Notes: generated by a model not told the origin, from the letters alone. A DNA stretch of 64,000 nucleotides from CAVSJJ01 sp963728395 (GCA_963728395.1 CAVSJJ010000003.1:558001-622000), one strand, 5' to 3'; counted from the first letter of the stretch, positions 35,553 to 43,942 are shown. Numbers and translations: made by a program.

Positions 35553-37151
35553 ATGGATCTCGGGCTCGACTTCGGAACCACGCACACCGTCGTCGCGCAC
35601 GCCGATCGGGGGAACTACCCGGTCGTGGCGTTCCTCGACGCCGACGGTGATGCGCACGACCATGTGCCGACGATCGTCGCGGACGTGGACGGCGACCTCG
35701 TCTACGGTCATGCCGCCCTCGCCGCCGCCCACGAGGGCCGCCCCTTCCTGCGCTCCTTCAAGCGGGCCCTCGCCGAGCCGCACGCGACCCCCACGAGCAC
35801 CGTGCGGGTGGGCGAGCGGGACGTCCCGCTGCTGGAGCTGCTCACCGGCTTCTTCACCGCGCTGCGCGAGGCTCTGCGATCCTCCTCGAGCGTCGAGCAG
35901 GCCGAGGACGCCGGAACCGCCCGGGTCGTCCTCGGCGTGCCGGCGCAGGCGAACAGCGCGCAGCGCTTCCTCACCCTCGAGGGGTGCCGCCGGGCCGGGT
36001 TCGAGGTCGCCGGGATGGTCAACGAGCCCTCGGCGGCCAGCTTCGAGTTCGCCCACCGGCAGGCCCGGTCCATCACGTCCAAGCGCAACCTCGTCATCGT
36101 CTACGACCTCGGTGGCGGCACCTTCGACGCCTCGCTCGTCCGCCTCGACGGCACCCGGCACGAGGTCCTCGACTCCTTCGGGGTCAACCGGCTGGGCGGC
36201 GACGACTTCGACGAGGTGCTGGGCGAGGTGGCGCTGCGGGTCGCGGGCGTCGGCCGCGAGGAGCTCTCACCCGCCGCGTGGGAGGCGCTCCTCGACGAAT
36301 GCCGCGACGCCAAGGAGCGGCTGAGCCCCCAGTCGCGCCGGATCACCGTCGAGCTGCCGGAGACCGTCGACGCGGAGCCGCGGGTCGTCACCGTCGACGT
36401 CGACGAGTTCTACGCCGCCGCGACCCCCCTCGTGCAGGCCTCGACCGAGGCGATGGATCCGCTGGTGCGGGCGCTGGGGGCCGCCCCCGCGACCCCCACC
36501 GCCGGGGAGGGCGAGGACCTCGAGGGCGTCGCGGGCATCTACATCGTCGGCGGGGCGAGCGCCCTGCCCCTCGTCCCACGTCTTCTGCGCAGCCGGTTCG
36601 GCCGACGCGCCCACCGCTCCCCAATGCCGAGCGCCTCGACGGCGGTGGGCCTGGCGATCGCGGCCGACCGGTCGGCGGGCTTCACCCTGCGTGACCGGCT
36701 CTCGCGGGGCTTCGGCGTCTTCCGGGAGCGCGAGTCCGGCGCGTCGGTCTCCTTCGACGCGGTCCTCGACCGCTCGCTCGTGACGACCGACGGGGTCGCC
36801 GACCCGGCGGACGCCGAGCCGGTCGTCATCACCCGCCGCTACCGGGCGGCCCACAACGTCGGCTGGTTCCGGTTCGTCGAGTACTCCGGCCTCGACGACC
36901 AGGGCGACCCGCGCGGCGACCTGGCCCCGATGGGCGAGATCGTCTTCCCGTTCGACGCCGGCCTGCAGCGCCGACGCTCCGCCGTCGTGACGCCCGCGGA
37001 GGCCGCGGACTGGCTGCGCGGCATACCGGTCGAGCGAGCCGACGGCCCCCTCGTCGAGGAGCGGTATGCCGTGGACCCGGCCGGCATCGTGTCGGTGACG
37101 ATCACCGACACGGCGACCGGCTACCACGAGGAGCACGTCCTCACCGCCTGA
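35553..37151 (+). CDS. Hsp70 family protein (YegD/HscC-like)
   Basis: A 532-aa protein with a full actin-like ATPase domain: phosphate 1 DLGLDFGTTHTVV at the N-terminus, FVNEPSAAS-like VNEPSAASFEF, phosphate 2 IVYDLGGGTFDASL, and IYIVGGASALPLVPRLL for the adenosine site. The C-terminal part (about 390-532) is not a standard DnaK substrate-binding domain and lacks a helical lid. There are no grpE, dnaJ or dnaK neighbours, so this is a divergent chaperone-like protein and not the main DnaK. Confidence 0.88.
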   Translation: MDLGLDFGTTHTVVAHADRGNYPVVAFLDADGDAHDHVPTIVADVDGDLVYGHAALAAAHEGRPFLRSFKRALAEPHATPTSTVRVGERDVPLLELLTGFFTALREALRSSSSVEQAEDAGTARVVLGVPAQANSAQRFLTLEGCRRAGFEVAGMVNEPSAASFEFAHRQARSITSKRNLVIVYDLGGGTFDASLVRLDGTRHEVLDSFGVNRLGGDDFDEVLGEVALRVAGVGREELSPAAWEALLDECRDAKERLSPQSRRITVELPETVDAEPRVVTVDVDEFYAAATPLVQASTEAMDPLVRALGAAPATPTAGEGEDLEGVAGIYIVGGASALPLVPRLLRSRFGRRAHRSPMPSASTAVGLAIAADRSAGFTLRDRLSRGFGVFRERESGASVSFDAVLDRSLVTTDGVADPADAEPVVITRRYRAAHNVGWFRFVEYSGLDDQGDPRGDLAPMGEIVFPFDAGLQRRRSAVVTPAEAADWLRGIPVERADGPLVEERYAVDPAGIVSVTITDTATGYHEEHVLTA

Positions 37152-37302
37152 CGGGCCCTCGGTGCCGCCGTCACGCCTGCGTGGTGCGTCGGGGACCGGG
37201 TAGGTGCGGGTCGGGGTCGGTCATCGACCCCGACCGCCCGGCCTCGCGCCCCGGCGCCCGGTCAGCGGCGGTGCCATCGACCGCGACAGGAAGACCGTCA
37301 CC

Positions 37303-37746
37303 ATGAAGACGACCCGGCTGGACCACGCTCGCGACGACGAGTCGGAGCGGACGTACATCCTCGTCGGCGAGCGCGGGGAGGAGGCGTACGGCGCCCTCGG
37401 CGACTTCGCCCGCGAGCACGACCTGACCGCCGCCCAGCTGACCGGAGTCGGGGCCTTCGCTCGGGCCACCGTCGGGTGGTTCGACCGCGAGGCGAAGGAC
37501 TACCGGCACATCGAGGTCGACGAGCAGTGCGAGCTGCTGTCGCTCGTCGGGGACATCGCGGTCGCCGACGGCGGCCCCCAGGTCCACGTCCACGTCGTCC
37601 TCGGCCTCTCCGACGGTACGACGCGAGGCGGCCACCTGCTCAGTGGCGAGATCTGGCCTACCCTCGAGGTCGTCGTCCGTGAGACGCCGGCCGAGCTCCG
37701 CAAGACGAGCCATCCGGAGCTCGGGCTGGCCCTCATCGACCCCTGA
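37303..37746 (+). CDS. PPC/DUF296 domain protein
   Basis: A 147-aa protein. The conserved DUF296/PCC fold pattern is EEAYGALGDFAREHDLTAAQLTGVGAFARATVGWFD and the metal-binding-like PQVHVHVVLGLSDGTTRGGHLL. In plants this domain is fused to AT-hooks; bacterial members stand alone and their role is unclear. AGGAAG precedes the ATG. Confidence 0.85.
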   Translation: MKTTRLDHARDDESERTYILVGERGEEAYGALGDFAREHDLTAAQLTGVGAFARATVGWFDREAKDYRHIEVDEQCELLSLVGDIAVADGGPQVHVHVVLGLSDGTTRGGHLLSGEIWPTLEVVVRETPAELRKTSHPELGLALIDP

Positions 37747-37781
37747 GGGGCCGGGGCGACCCCCGAGGGGCCGGGCCGAGC

Positions 37782-38975
37782 TCAGCCGGTTCGGTGCAGG
37801 CGGGCTGCCGCGGAGCCCACGTGGCGGAAGGCGTCGCTCGTGTCGAGGTCGACGTCGATCCCCTTCTCGAAGAGCAGGATGATGTCCGACCCACCGAACT
37901 GGAAGTAGCCGAACTCCTCGCCCTTGGCCAGGTCAGACCCCGCCTCGGCCGTCAGCGCGACGGAGGCGACGTGGGACATGCCCACCGGGACGACGCCGAC
38001 GAGCCCCACGTCGCCGGCGTCGTCGTCACTCGTGTCGAGGACGACGATGCCCCGGGTCTGGAAGAACTCGTAGCCGGACTGGGTGCGGTCGGTCGAGCGG
38101 AATCCGCCGTCGCCGACCTCGACCTGCATGTAGACCTGGCCGTCCACGACACGCGACTCGACGACGTGGCCGCCCACCGGCGTGTGGAACCGGTGGTAGG
38201 CGGAGGGCGGCAGCATGTAGTGGACGAAGGTCCCACCGGCGAAGCGCTCGGCATACGGGCTGTCCTGGAGCAGCTCGGGGATCGAGCCGTACGTCGCGGT
38301 CTCCTTCACCCGGGTGTCCGGGATGGCCGAGTTCTCGCCGATGCCGAAGGCCTGCTCGTAGCTGCAGTCGGCCGGGCAGGACACCGTGCGGTTGTCCCCC
38401 GGGTCGGCGATGGGGCGGCGGCCGGGGTTGAGCTCTCGAGCGAAGAACTGGTTGAACGTCTTCCAGCCGCTCGGCGTGTTCGGGCGGCCGTCGACGAGGG
38501 ACTCCTCGACGGAGTACTGGTGCGCGTCCTCGACGAAGGAGCGGAGGATCTCCTCGTCGAAGGACTCCGGGGTGTCGAGGAAGTCGCCCCAGCCGCGGGC
38601 GAAGTCGCTCAGCCAGCGACGGAATGCCGCGGACCCCTCGGCTACGCCCTCGTCGCCGTCCACCTTCTGGTCGACCAGCCAGAAGAAGTGGGCGAGGCGG
38701 TCGCTGACCTCTTCGGCGTTCTGGTCGGTGCCATCGGCCCAGGCGGGGTCGGTGGACTGCTGCGGGATCCACCGGGCGAAGCCGGTGAGGTAGTCGATGT
38801 AGTCGTCGATGCTTCGGGGCCAGTCGAGGGCCTCGACGAGCGGAGCGCGAAGGTCGCGGGGGGCCCGCTCGGCGGCACGCCGGAGCGAGCCCTCGATCCG
38901 GTCGGCCAGGCCCGGTTCGCTGTCGAGGAGGCCGTGGAGGGAGGTCTTGATGCTGTCGCGATCATGCAGGGCCAA
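37782..38975 (-). CDS. Phosphatidylserine-decarboxylase-family pyruvoyl enzyme with an N-terminal PSDC-like domain
   Basis: A 397-aa protein. Residues about 1-150 resemble the PSDC domain found ahead of some bacterial and fungal members (SIDDYIDYLTGFARWIPQQS). The catalytic part has the fold signature FNQFFARELNPGRRPI and HYMLPPSAYHRFHTPVGG. The C-terminal FGGSD supplies the serine that would self-cleave to the pyruvoyl group. A TTG at 38975, preceded by AAAGGGGA, gives the best start. The domain order is that of the branch containing fungal amino acid decarboxylases such as PsiD, so the substrate could be an amino acid rather than phosphatidylserine. Confidence 0.8.
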   Translation of the reverse strand: MALHDRDSIKTSLHGLLDSEPGLADRIEGSLRRAAERAPRDLRAPLVEALDWPRSIDDYIDYLTGFARWIPQQSTDPAWADGTDQNAEEVSDRLAHFFWLVDQKVDGDEGVAEGSAAFRRWLSDFARGWGDFLDTPESFDEEILRSFVEDAHQYSVEESLVDGRPNTPSGWKTFNQFFARELNPGRRPIADPGDNRTVSCPADCSYEQAFGIGENSAIPDTRVKETATYGSIPELLQDSPYAERFAGGTFVHYMLPPSAYHRFHTPVGGHVVESRVVDGQVYMQVEVGDGGFRSTDRTQSGYEFFQTRGIVVLDTSDDDAGDVGLVGVVPVGMSHVASVALTAEAGSDLAKGEEFGYFQFGGSDIILLFEKGIDVDLDTSDAFRHVGSAAARLHRTG

Positions 38976-39271
38976 TGGAAGTCCCCTTTCCGGGTGGCGT
39001 CGGTGCGTCGGGCCGTCGCCGAGCCGGCACCGTCGCCCGCACGGTGGGGACGAAGGGCCTCGGACGATCGCACCGCGAGCCGGGGGCGTCGCGGCGCGCG
39101 ACGGCATACGGTCTTCTCGTTCCCGGTGAGGGAGTGCCCAAACGGCCGGACGCCGCGCGCCGGCACCTTCGGGCTCGTCGCCCAGCACCCCGCCACGGCC
39201 CGCGCCCTCGCCCGCTCCCACCGCGCGACGGCCCACCGACGCGGTGGCTCATTCGTGGCACAACACGAGTC
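38976..39271. other. Intergenic region upstream of the decarboxylase gene
   Basis: About 296 bp with no gene that I can support on either strand. It contains one GGCATAC word near 39103 and presumably the decarboxylase promoter. Confidence 0.4.
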
Positions 39272-39293
39272 GAGCCCCTCCGAAGAGGGGCTC
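39272..39293 (-). terminator. Original terminator of the tRNA operon, displaced by the integrative element
   Basis: A perfect 9-bp stem, GAGCCCCTC and its complement, with a TTCG tetraloop on the minus strand. It lies just outside the left attachment repeat, where the tRNA-Val transcript would have ended before integration. Confidence 0.65.
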
Positions 39294-39310
39294 TGACCTG
39301 GTGCTTTGCT

Positions 39311-39337
39311 TGGTGGGCGATACTGGGTTTGAACCAG
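39311..39337. other. attL core (27 bp copy of the tRNA-Val 3' end)
   Basis: It is identical to 46842-46868, covering the CCA end and T-arm of tRNA-Val. A partial repeat of ATACTGGGTT follows at about 39357 and may be part of an integrase arm site. The tRNA remnant here is not functional because it lacks the 5' two thirds. Confidence 0.85.
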
Positions 39338-39489
39338 ACCGCCCACCCTCCGCCAGATACTGGGTTGACCTGCCGGAATGTGCTTGTGACCTGCGTGTAT
39401 GCGACACAGTACCGAGGAACGTGACGGAAGGCAACGGAAACGATATGGTGTCTCGTGGTCCACATGTGGTCCACGAATCGGAGGCTGAC

Positions 39490-40695
39490 GTGCCAGAGAA
39501 GCGACTCTTCGGAGCCATCGAGAAGCTGCCCAGCGGCCGCTTCCGGGCCAAGTACCGGGCGCCCGACGGCAGCCGCGTCGCCGCCCCACAGACGTTCGAC
39601 ACCCGCCTCGACGCCGAGTCATGGCTCACCGACGAGCGACGCCTCATCAGCGCCGACGAGTGGACTCCCCCGGCGGAGCGCCGCGCCGCCCGACACAGCA
39701 AGCGCCTCACGTTCGGTGAGTACGCCGACGCCTGGCTCGAGTCCCGCAAGGTCAAGGGGCGCCCCCTGGCCGATCGCACCCGGGACCACTACCGCGACCT
39801 GCTCGACCGCTTCATCCTGCCGACGTTCGCCGACCAGGCACTCGTCGCCATCACGCCCGAGACCGTAGAGCGCTGGTACGAACTCGTCGCCATCGGCAAG
39901 CCGACCACCCAGGCCCACGCCTACAGCCTGCTGCGGACCATCCTCGGCAGCGCCGTCGACCGCGGCCTCGTCAAGACCGCCAACCCCGCCAAGATCCGGG
40001 GCGCCGGCACGACCCGGCGAACCAAGCGCATCCGCCCCGCCACCCCCCAGGAGCTGGCCGTCATCGTTGCCGCGATGCCCGAGCGCCGCCGCCTCATGGT
40101 CGCCCTGGCCGCCTGGTGCGCGCTCCGGTTCGGCGAGCTGGCCGAGCTACGTCGAGAAGACGTCGACACCAAGCGGGGGGTCATCAAGGTCCGCCGCGGC
40201 GTGGTCCGTGTCCGCGTCGAGAACGAGGACGGCACCGCGCGCATGGAGCGGCGCGTCAAGGGCCCGAAGACCGACGCCGGGGTGCGCGACGTCGCGATCC
40301 CGCCGCACCTGCTCGCCGACGTCCGCGACCACCTGCTGCGGCACGCAGCGCCGGGGCGTAACGGACTCCTCTTCCCCGGCCACGACGGCACCCACCTGTC
40401 CACGTCCGCGTTCTACGGCCGCGCCTCGACGCTCAACGACCAGGGCGAGGTCATCCGCAAGGGCCACGGCTACTTCGAGGCGCGACGCCTCGCTGGCCGT
40501 CCAGACCTGCGGTTCCACGACCTGCGGCACACCGGCCTCACCAACGCCGCAACCGTTGGGGCGACGCTGGCCGAGCTGATGGCGATGGCCGGTCACTCCA
40601 CCGCCGGGGCCGCGATGATCTACCAGCACGCCGCGCAGGACCGGATGCAGGACCTCGCGCGCAGACTCTCCGCGATGGCCGAGGGATCCCTGTGA
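39490..40695 (+). CDS. int: Tyrosine site-specific integrase
   Basis: A 401-aa phage-type tyrosine recombinase. The N-terminal arm-binding region (LPSGRFRAKYRAPDGSR) is followed by the SAM-like core-binding domain (TFGEYADAWLESRKVKGRPLADRT) and the catalytic domain. Catalytic residues visible are Arg in CALRFGELAELRREDV, HDLRHTG, and GHSTAGAAMIYQHA with the final Tyr nucleophile. The GTG at 39490 has GGAGG five bases upstream and is preferred over upstream in-frame starts. Its position next to attL fits integration at tRNA-Val. Confidence 0.95.
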   Translation: MPEKRLFGAIEKLPSGRFRAKYRAPDGSRVAAPQTFDTRLDAESWLTDERRLISADEWTPPAERRAARHSKRLTFGEYADAWLESRKVKGRPLADRTRDHYRDLLDRFILPTFADQALVAITPETVERWYELVAIGKPTTQAHAYSLLRTILGSAVDRGLVKTANPAKIRGAGTTRRTKRIRPATPQELAVIVAAMPERRRLMVALAAWCALRFGELAELRREDVDTKRGVIKVRRGVVRVRVENEDGTARMERRVKGPKTDAGVRDVAIPPHLLADVRDHLLRHAAPGRNGLLFPGHDGTHLSTSAFYGRASTLNDQGEVIRKGHGYFEARRLAGRPDLRFHDLRHTGLTNAATVGATLAELMAMAGHSTAGAAMIYQHAAQDRMQDLARRLSAMAEGSL

Positions 40696-41072
40696 CAATG
40701 GCGGAGTACGTGTTCGTGACCGTGCGGTGCGCCCATCGCGGACAGGGCCATCTCTCAGAGGTAGAGGCTGAGACGATCCGGCGCATGCGTGTCACGCCAG
40801 GGCGCGAGCCCCGGGGCCTGACGCTCGAAGGCACGAGGATCACCGTCCAGGGTAAGCGGCTCCAGGGCGACACCCCCGCCGCCAAGTGGCGCGCTCTCTG
40901 GAACGCGGCAAGCGAGACTGGCTACGCGCCACGCGCCGTACACCAGCTGCGCTGCGATACCTGCGGGGTCAACCGACGGGTGGCGGACCTCCCGCTGCGC
41001 CGAGCGCTGACACGACTCGCCGAGCAGGGCCTCCTTTCCGTGGATTTGGCGGATCTTCCGGATAAGATGTAG
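40692..41072 (+). CDS. Element protein with possible zinc motif, unknown function
   Basis: A 126-aa protein overlapping the integrase stop by GTGA. It has an N-terminal CAHRGQGH and a later CDTCGVNRR, which together could bind zinc. The middle (PAAKWRALWNAASETGYAPRAVHQ) is probably helical. No family recognised; the tight coupling to int suggests an early or regulatory role. Confidence 0.75.
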   Translation: MTMAEYVFVTVRCAHRGQGHLSEVEAETIRRMRVTPGREPRGLTLEGTRITVQGKRLQGDTPAAKWRALWNAASETGYAPRAVHQLRCDTCGVNRRVADLPLRRALTRLAEQGLLSVDLADLPDKM

Positions 41073-41096
41073 TCACCGGAAGCCTCCGGTTCGTTG

Positions 41097-41141
41097 AGCA
41101 CCTCGTGGTGTAGGCATATGCCTGCCCCGGAGGTGCTTTTT
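41097..41141 (+). terminator. Hairpin with T-run between the int pair and the xis-like gene
   Basis: AGCACCTC (41097-41104) pairs with GAGGTGCT (41130-41137), followed by TTTT. Inside the loop is the palindrome AGGCATATGCCT (41112-41123). A smaller stem, ACCGG and CCGGT, precedes it at about 41075-41090. It would separate integrase expression from the next operon, whose first codon is at 41143. Confidence 0.75.
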
Positions 41142-41142
41142 C

Positions 41143-41355
41143 GTGGCCCACACGACACTCACTCCCCCTCGCCGTTGGCTGAGCCAAGCGGAGGCCGCTG
41201 AACGGCTCGGCGTTACCGACCGGAGCGTAAGAAACTACATCGCCCGAGGCACGTTGCCGGCCAGTCGCATTCGCGGCTCGCGGGTGATCCGTGTCCGCGT
41301 CGAGGATGTCGACGCTCTCCTACAGCCCATCCCCACCGTGGCGGTGGGCGCATGA
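41143..41355 (+). CDS. Helix-turn-helix excisionase-like protein
   Basis: A 70-aa MerR/Xis-type HTH protein. WLSQAEAAERLGVTDRSVRNYIARGTLPASRIRGSRVIRVRVEDVDALL is the standard HTH_17 pattern. It could act as recombination directionality factor or as regulator of the rightward operon. GTG start immediately after the terminator. Confidence 0.85.
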   Translation: MAHTTLTPPRRWLSQAEAAERLGVTDRSVRNYIARGTLPASRIRGSRVIRVRVEDVDALLQPIPTVAVGA

Positions 41356-41687
41356 GCGGCCCCCCGGACAGCGGAAGACGCCGCCCTGGCGGGAACGGCG
41401 CCATGACTCCGGCTGCGGTGTCTGGCCCCACTCTAGACCAGACCCCCGTCAACCTCGCGGACCTCAGCGGCCGCGAGCGTGCCCTCTGGATGGACGGCTT
41501 CGTCTGGGGACGCGCGGGCGGCATGGCCGATGGGTGGCACGAGGGATACGCCGCGTGTGACGCCGAGATCGCCTCTCTTCAGCGCGAGGCCGCCCGCATC
41601 GTGCACCACCTGGCGGGCATCCCCGCGCGAGACCGCGAGGCCGACCGGCAGAGGGCGGAGCGGCGCCAGGCGCGGTGGTCTGCGTGA
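41352..41687 (+). CDS. Element protein, unknown function
   Basis: A 111-aa protein coupled to the Xis gene by ATGA. The segment LWMDGFVWGRAGGMADGWHEGYAACDAEIASLQREAARIVHHLAG is common in small actinophage proteins and forms a Gly-rich then helical pattern. Function unknown. Confidence 0.7.
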   Translation: MSGPPDSGRRRPGGNGAMTPAAVSGPTLDQTPVNLADLSGRERALWMDGFVWGRAGGMADGWHEGYAACDAEIASLQREAARIVHHLAGIPARDREADRQRAERRQARWSA

Positions 41688-41923
41688 GTGTCCTCTACGT
41701 CTACGGCATCACGCATTCACGCGACTCCCTCGTGCGCTCCCCGTCATGGCAGGCCGCCCAGACCCTGATGCGCGACGCCAACGCGCCCGCCTCGTGGTCG
41801 CGCCTGCTACGCGGATGGCGGATCCGCACCGACCACCTCGGCGACGTCCTCGCGCTGGCCGAACTCACTGGCTGGCGCATCGACATGCGCGGAGCCCTCC
41901 CGCTGGAGGTGCCCCATGAGTGA
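41684..41923 (+). CDS. Element protein, unknown function
   Basis: A 79-aa protein starting with GTG that overlaps the previous stop (GTGA). Sequence MSVLYVYGITHSRDSLVRSPSW, later SRLLRGWRIRTDHLGDVLALAELTGWRIDM. It is basic and soluble. No family recognised. Confidence 0.65.
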   Translation: MSVLYVYGITHSRDSLVRSPSWQAAQTLMRDANAPASWSRLLRGWRIRTDHLGDVLALAELTGWRIDMRGALPLEVPHE

Positions 41924-42086
41924 GAGCCCCGAGAACGTGCGCCACGCGGCCGAGCTCGTCGGCTGCCCCGACTGTCCGGCCGACGTGGTCGCCACCGAGA
42001 TCGCCGACGGCATCTGGCGCGTCACGGTCGCCCACGAACCCACCTGCCCCATATACCGCGCCCTCGTCACCGGGAGGACCGCGTGA
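41916..42086 (+). CDS. Small zinc-ribbon-like element protein
   Basis: A 56-aa protein. CPDC at residues 17-20 and HEPTC near residue 40-44 could form a zinc site. It overlaps the neighbours on both sides (the start lies inside the preceding gene; the stop overlaps the ATPase start by GTGA). Function unknown. Confidence 0.7.
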   Translation: MSESPENVRHAAELVGCPDCPADVVATEIADGIWRVTVAHEPTCPIYRALVTGRTA

Positions 42087-43366
42087 GCATCTACGAGACC
42101 AAGTACGACAACCCGCCGACCCCGGATCCCTACGGCGCCGCGCCGGCGCCCGACGTGCGCTCGAGGATGACTCCCGGTGGCGCGTTCATCCTCGACGCCC
42201 CCGACCACGTCCCCGCCCGGTGGGGTCACGGAGACGAGGTGCTGTGGGCCGAGGGTGAGGCGCTGACCATCGCCGGACCGCCCGGGGTCGGCAAGACCAC
42301 TCTGGCCGGGCAGATCGTCCGCGGCTGCCTTCTCGGTGGCGACCTCCTCGGCCTGCCGATCCGGCCCGCCCGCCGCGTGCTCTACCTCGCGATGGACCGT
42401 CCCCGGCAGATCGCCCGCGCCCTGCGCCGCAACCTCGGAGACGTCGGCCGCGACGTCCTCGACGACCGGCTCGTCGTCTGGCCCGGACCGCCCATCGTCG
42501 ACATCGCCAAGGTCCCCGAAACCCTCGTCGGGTACGCCCGCCTGGCCGAGGCTGACGTCGTCATCGTCGACAGCCTCAAGGACGCCGCCGTCGGACTGTC
42601 CGAGGACGCCGTCGGAGCCGGATACAACCGCGCCCGACAGATGTGCCTCGCCGAAGGGGTCGACGTCCTCGAACTGCACCACGTCGTCAAGCGAGGCGCA
42701 AACGGAACCCAGCCCACCACGCTCGCAGACCTCTACGGCTCAGCGTGGATCACCGCAGGGGCCGGATCCGTCGTCCTGCTATGGGGTGCGGCCGGGGACC
42801 CCATCGTCGAGCTACGTCACCTCAAGCAGCCCGCCGCCGAGGTCGGCCCGCTGAAGATCAGCCACGACCACGACGCCGGAACCTCGAGCGTGTGGCACGC
42901 CGCAGACCTGCTCACCCTCGCCCGGCTCAGCGGGTCCACGGGCATCACCGCCAAGGCAGCCGCGTGCCACCTGTTCGCTACCGACAAGCCGACGCCGGCC
43001 GAGACCGAGAAGGCCCGGCGCCGCCTCGATCGACACGTCCGCGAGAGTGATCTCGCCTTCGCCGAGGGCGACAAGACGGTCTCTCGACCTGCCGTCTGGA
43101 CTGTCACGGACCCCTTCACGGACCCCATCACGGTGCCCTCTGAGCCGAGAACCCTTCACGGCATTACGGACCCTTCACGCGGACGACACATCTCCGCAGG
43201 TCAGCGACCATCACGGCACCCTTCACGACCATCACGGCCCCGACCTTCACGTTTCTCCCCCCTCTTTAGAGGGGGAGAACGTGAGGCCCCGGACGGTCGG
43301 CCCGCGCCATGCGACGAATGCGGCCACCACTTCCACAGCACCACCTGCTCACAAAGGACCGCCTGA
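42083..43366 (+). CDS. AAA family ATPase (RepA/AAA_25-like), probable replication protein
   Basis: A 427-aa protein. Walker A is GPPGVGKTT at about residues 66-74 and Walker B VVIVDSLKDAA at about residue 160, in a RecA/RepA-like core that runs to about residue 330. The C-terminal tail is low-complexity (TDPFTDPIT, PSRPRPSRF) because its DNA holds iteron-like repeats, and ends with a Cys/His-rich CDECGHHFHSTTC. In small integrative elements this type of ATPase acts in replication as helicase or helicase loader. GTG start, coupled to the upstream gene. Confidence 0.85.
   Translation: MSIYETKYDNPPTPDPYGAAPAPDVRSRMTPGGAFILDAPDHVPARWGHGDEVLWAEGEALTIAGPPGVGKTTLAGQIVRGCLLGGDLLGLPIRPARRVLYLAMDRPRQIARALRRNLGDVGRDVLDDRLVVWPGPPIVDIAKVPETLVGYARLAEADVVIVDSLKDAAVGLSEDAVGAGYNRARQMCLAEGVDVLELHHVVKRGANGTQPTTLADLYGSAWITAGAGSVVLLWGAAGDPIVELRHLKQPAAEVGPLKISHDHDAGTSSVWHAADLLTLARLSGSTGITAKAAACHLFATDKPTPAETEKARRRLDRHVRESDLAFAEGDKTVSRPAVWTVTDPFTDPITVPSEPRTLHGITDPSRGRHISAGQRPSRHPSRPSRPRPSRFSPLFRGGEREAPDGRPAPCDECGHHFHSTTCSQRTA
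43104..43251 (+). repeat. Iteron-like TCACG repeats, candidate replication origin
   Basis: Nine TCACG and one TTACG, all in the same orientation, occur in 148 bp, mostly as CCCTTCACGG or CCATCACGG. The first three are exactly 12 bp apart. They lie in the 3' part of the ATPase gene and are followed at 43255-43277 by an imperfect hairpin (CTCCCCCCTC, TTTA, GAGGGGGAG). Repeats beside a replication ATPase suggest an origin; it could alternatively be low-complexity coding sequence. Confidence 0.55.
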
Positions 43367-43367
43367 C

Positions 43368-43520
43368 ATGCCATACGACACCGACGACCTCGCGGCGCCT
43401 GTCGTGTACGGGCTCGGGATCCGCAGTGGGGATCAGTGGCCGACGCACCGGCACCGCGCCCGCAAGCGGCGGCACAACCGAGCGCGCCGGCCGCGGGCCA
43501 ACCGAGGGGGCGCCGAATGA
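43368..43520 (+). CDS. Small basic element protein
   Basis: A 50-aa protein, MPYDTDDLAAPVVYGLGIRS..., ending in the Arg-rich RARKRRHNRARRPRANRGGAE. AAAGGA precedes the ATG, one base after the ATPase stop. Possibly nucleic-acid-binding; no family recognised. Confidence 0.6.
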   Translation: MPYDTDDLAAPVVYGLGIRSGDQWPTHRHRARKRRHNRARRPRANRGGAE

Positions 43521-43720
43521 CCCGGCACCCGCTGATGGCGCAGATCCCCGACGAGCTGCTGTGGGTCCATGGCCGCGGCAGCCTCGAGCGGGCCACCCGA
43601 GCGCTGAAGCTGCGCCAGTGGCTCGAGGCCCGCGGGTACCGCCCCACGTTCGCCGCCCTCGAGCAGGAGCGGCAGCGCAGACGCACCACCGACGCCAACC
43701 ACGAAGGAGCAACCCGATGA
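43517..43720 (+). CDS. Small element protein, unknown function
   Basis: A 67-aa protein, MTRHPLMAQIPDELLWVHGRG..., then RALKLRQWLEARGYRPTFAALEQERQRRR. Helical and basic. It is coupled by ATGA overlaps to both neighbours. No family recognised. Confidence 0.65.
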   Translation: MTRHPLMAQIPDELLWVHGRGSLERATRALKLRQWLEARGYRPTFAALEQERQRRRTTDANHEGATR

Positions 43721-43887
43721 CCGACACCGAAGCCCACCGACCCTCCGAGGACGACCTCCGGGCCTTCACGCGCCGCCTGTTCACCGACGAGGAGAACCCC
43801 GGCCCGATCCAGCCCCCGGCACCGGTCGACCCGACCAAGGGCAACGTCGTGCCCCTCGAGGGCAAGAACCCCCAGCCGAGGAACTGA
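43717..43887 (+). CDS. Small acidic element protein (FTRRLF motif)
   Basis: A 56-aa protein, MTDTEAHRPSEDDLRAFTRRLFTDEE..., then a Pro-rich end. Proteins with a short RxFxRxLF motif are common before head genes in actinophages. It is coupled to the upstream gene by ATGA. Function unknown. Confidence 0.65.
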   Translation: MTDTEAHRPSEDDLRAFTRRLFTDEENPGPIQPPAPVDPTKGNVVPLEGKNPQPRN

Positions 43888-43891
43888 CGAC

Positions 43892-43942
43892 ATGCGCGAG
43901 TTCGCGCGCAACCTGTTCGACCCCGACCGCAATCGCCTCTGA
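43892..43942 (+). CDS. Possible 16-residue peptide gene (FARNLF motif)
   Basis: An ATG-to-TGA frame encodes MREFARNLFDPDRNRL, four bases after the previous stop. It repeats the RxFxRxLF pattern of the preceding protein. It may be a real mini-gene or a duplicated remnant; there is no strong ribosome binding site. Confidence 0.3.
   Translation: MREFARNLFDPDRNRL

Noticed and set aside
35553..37151. The housekeeping DnaK gene
   Set aside because: It lacks the usual substrate-binding domain and lid and has no grpE or dnaJ neighbours.
37745..37775. Direct repeat GAGGGGCCGGG between the DUF296 and decarboxylase genes
   Set aside because: Short and low-complexity in a G/C-rich gap; it gives no convincing hairpin or motif.
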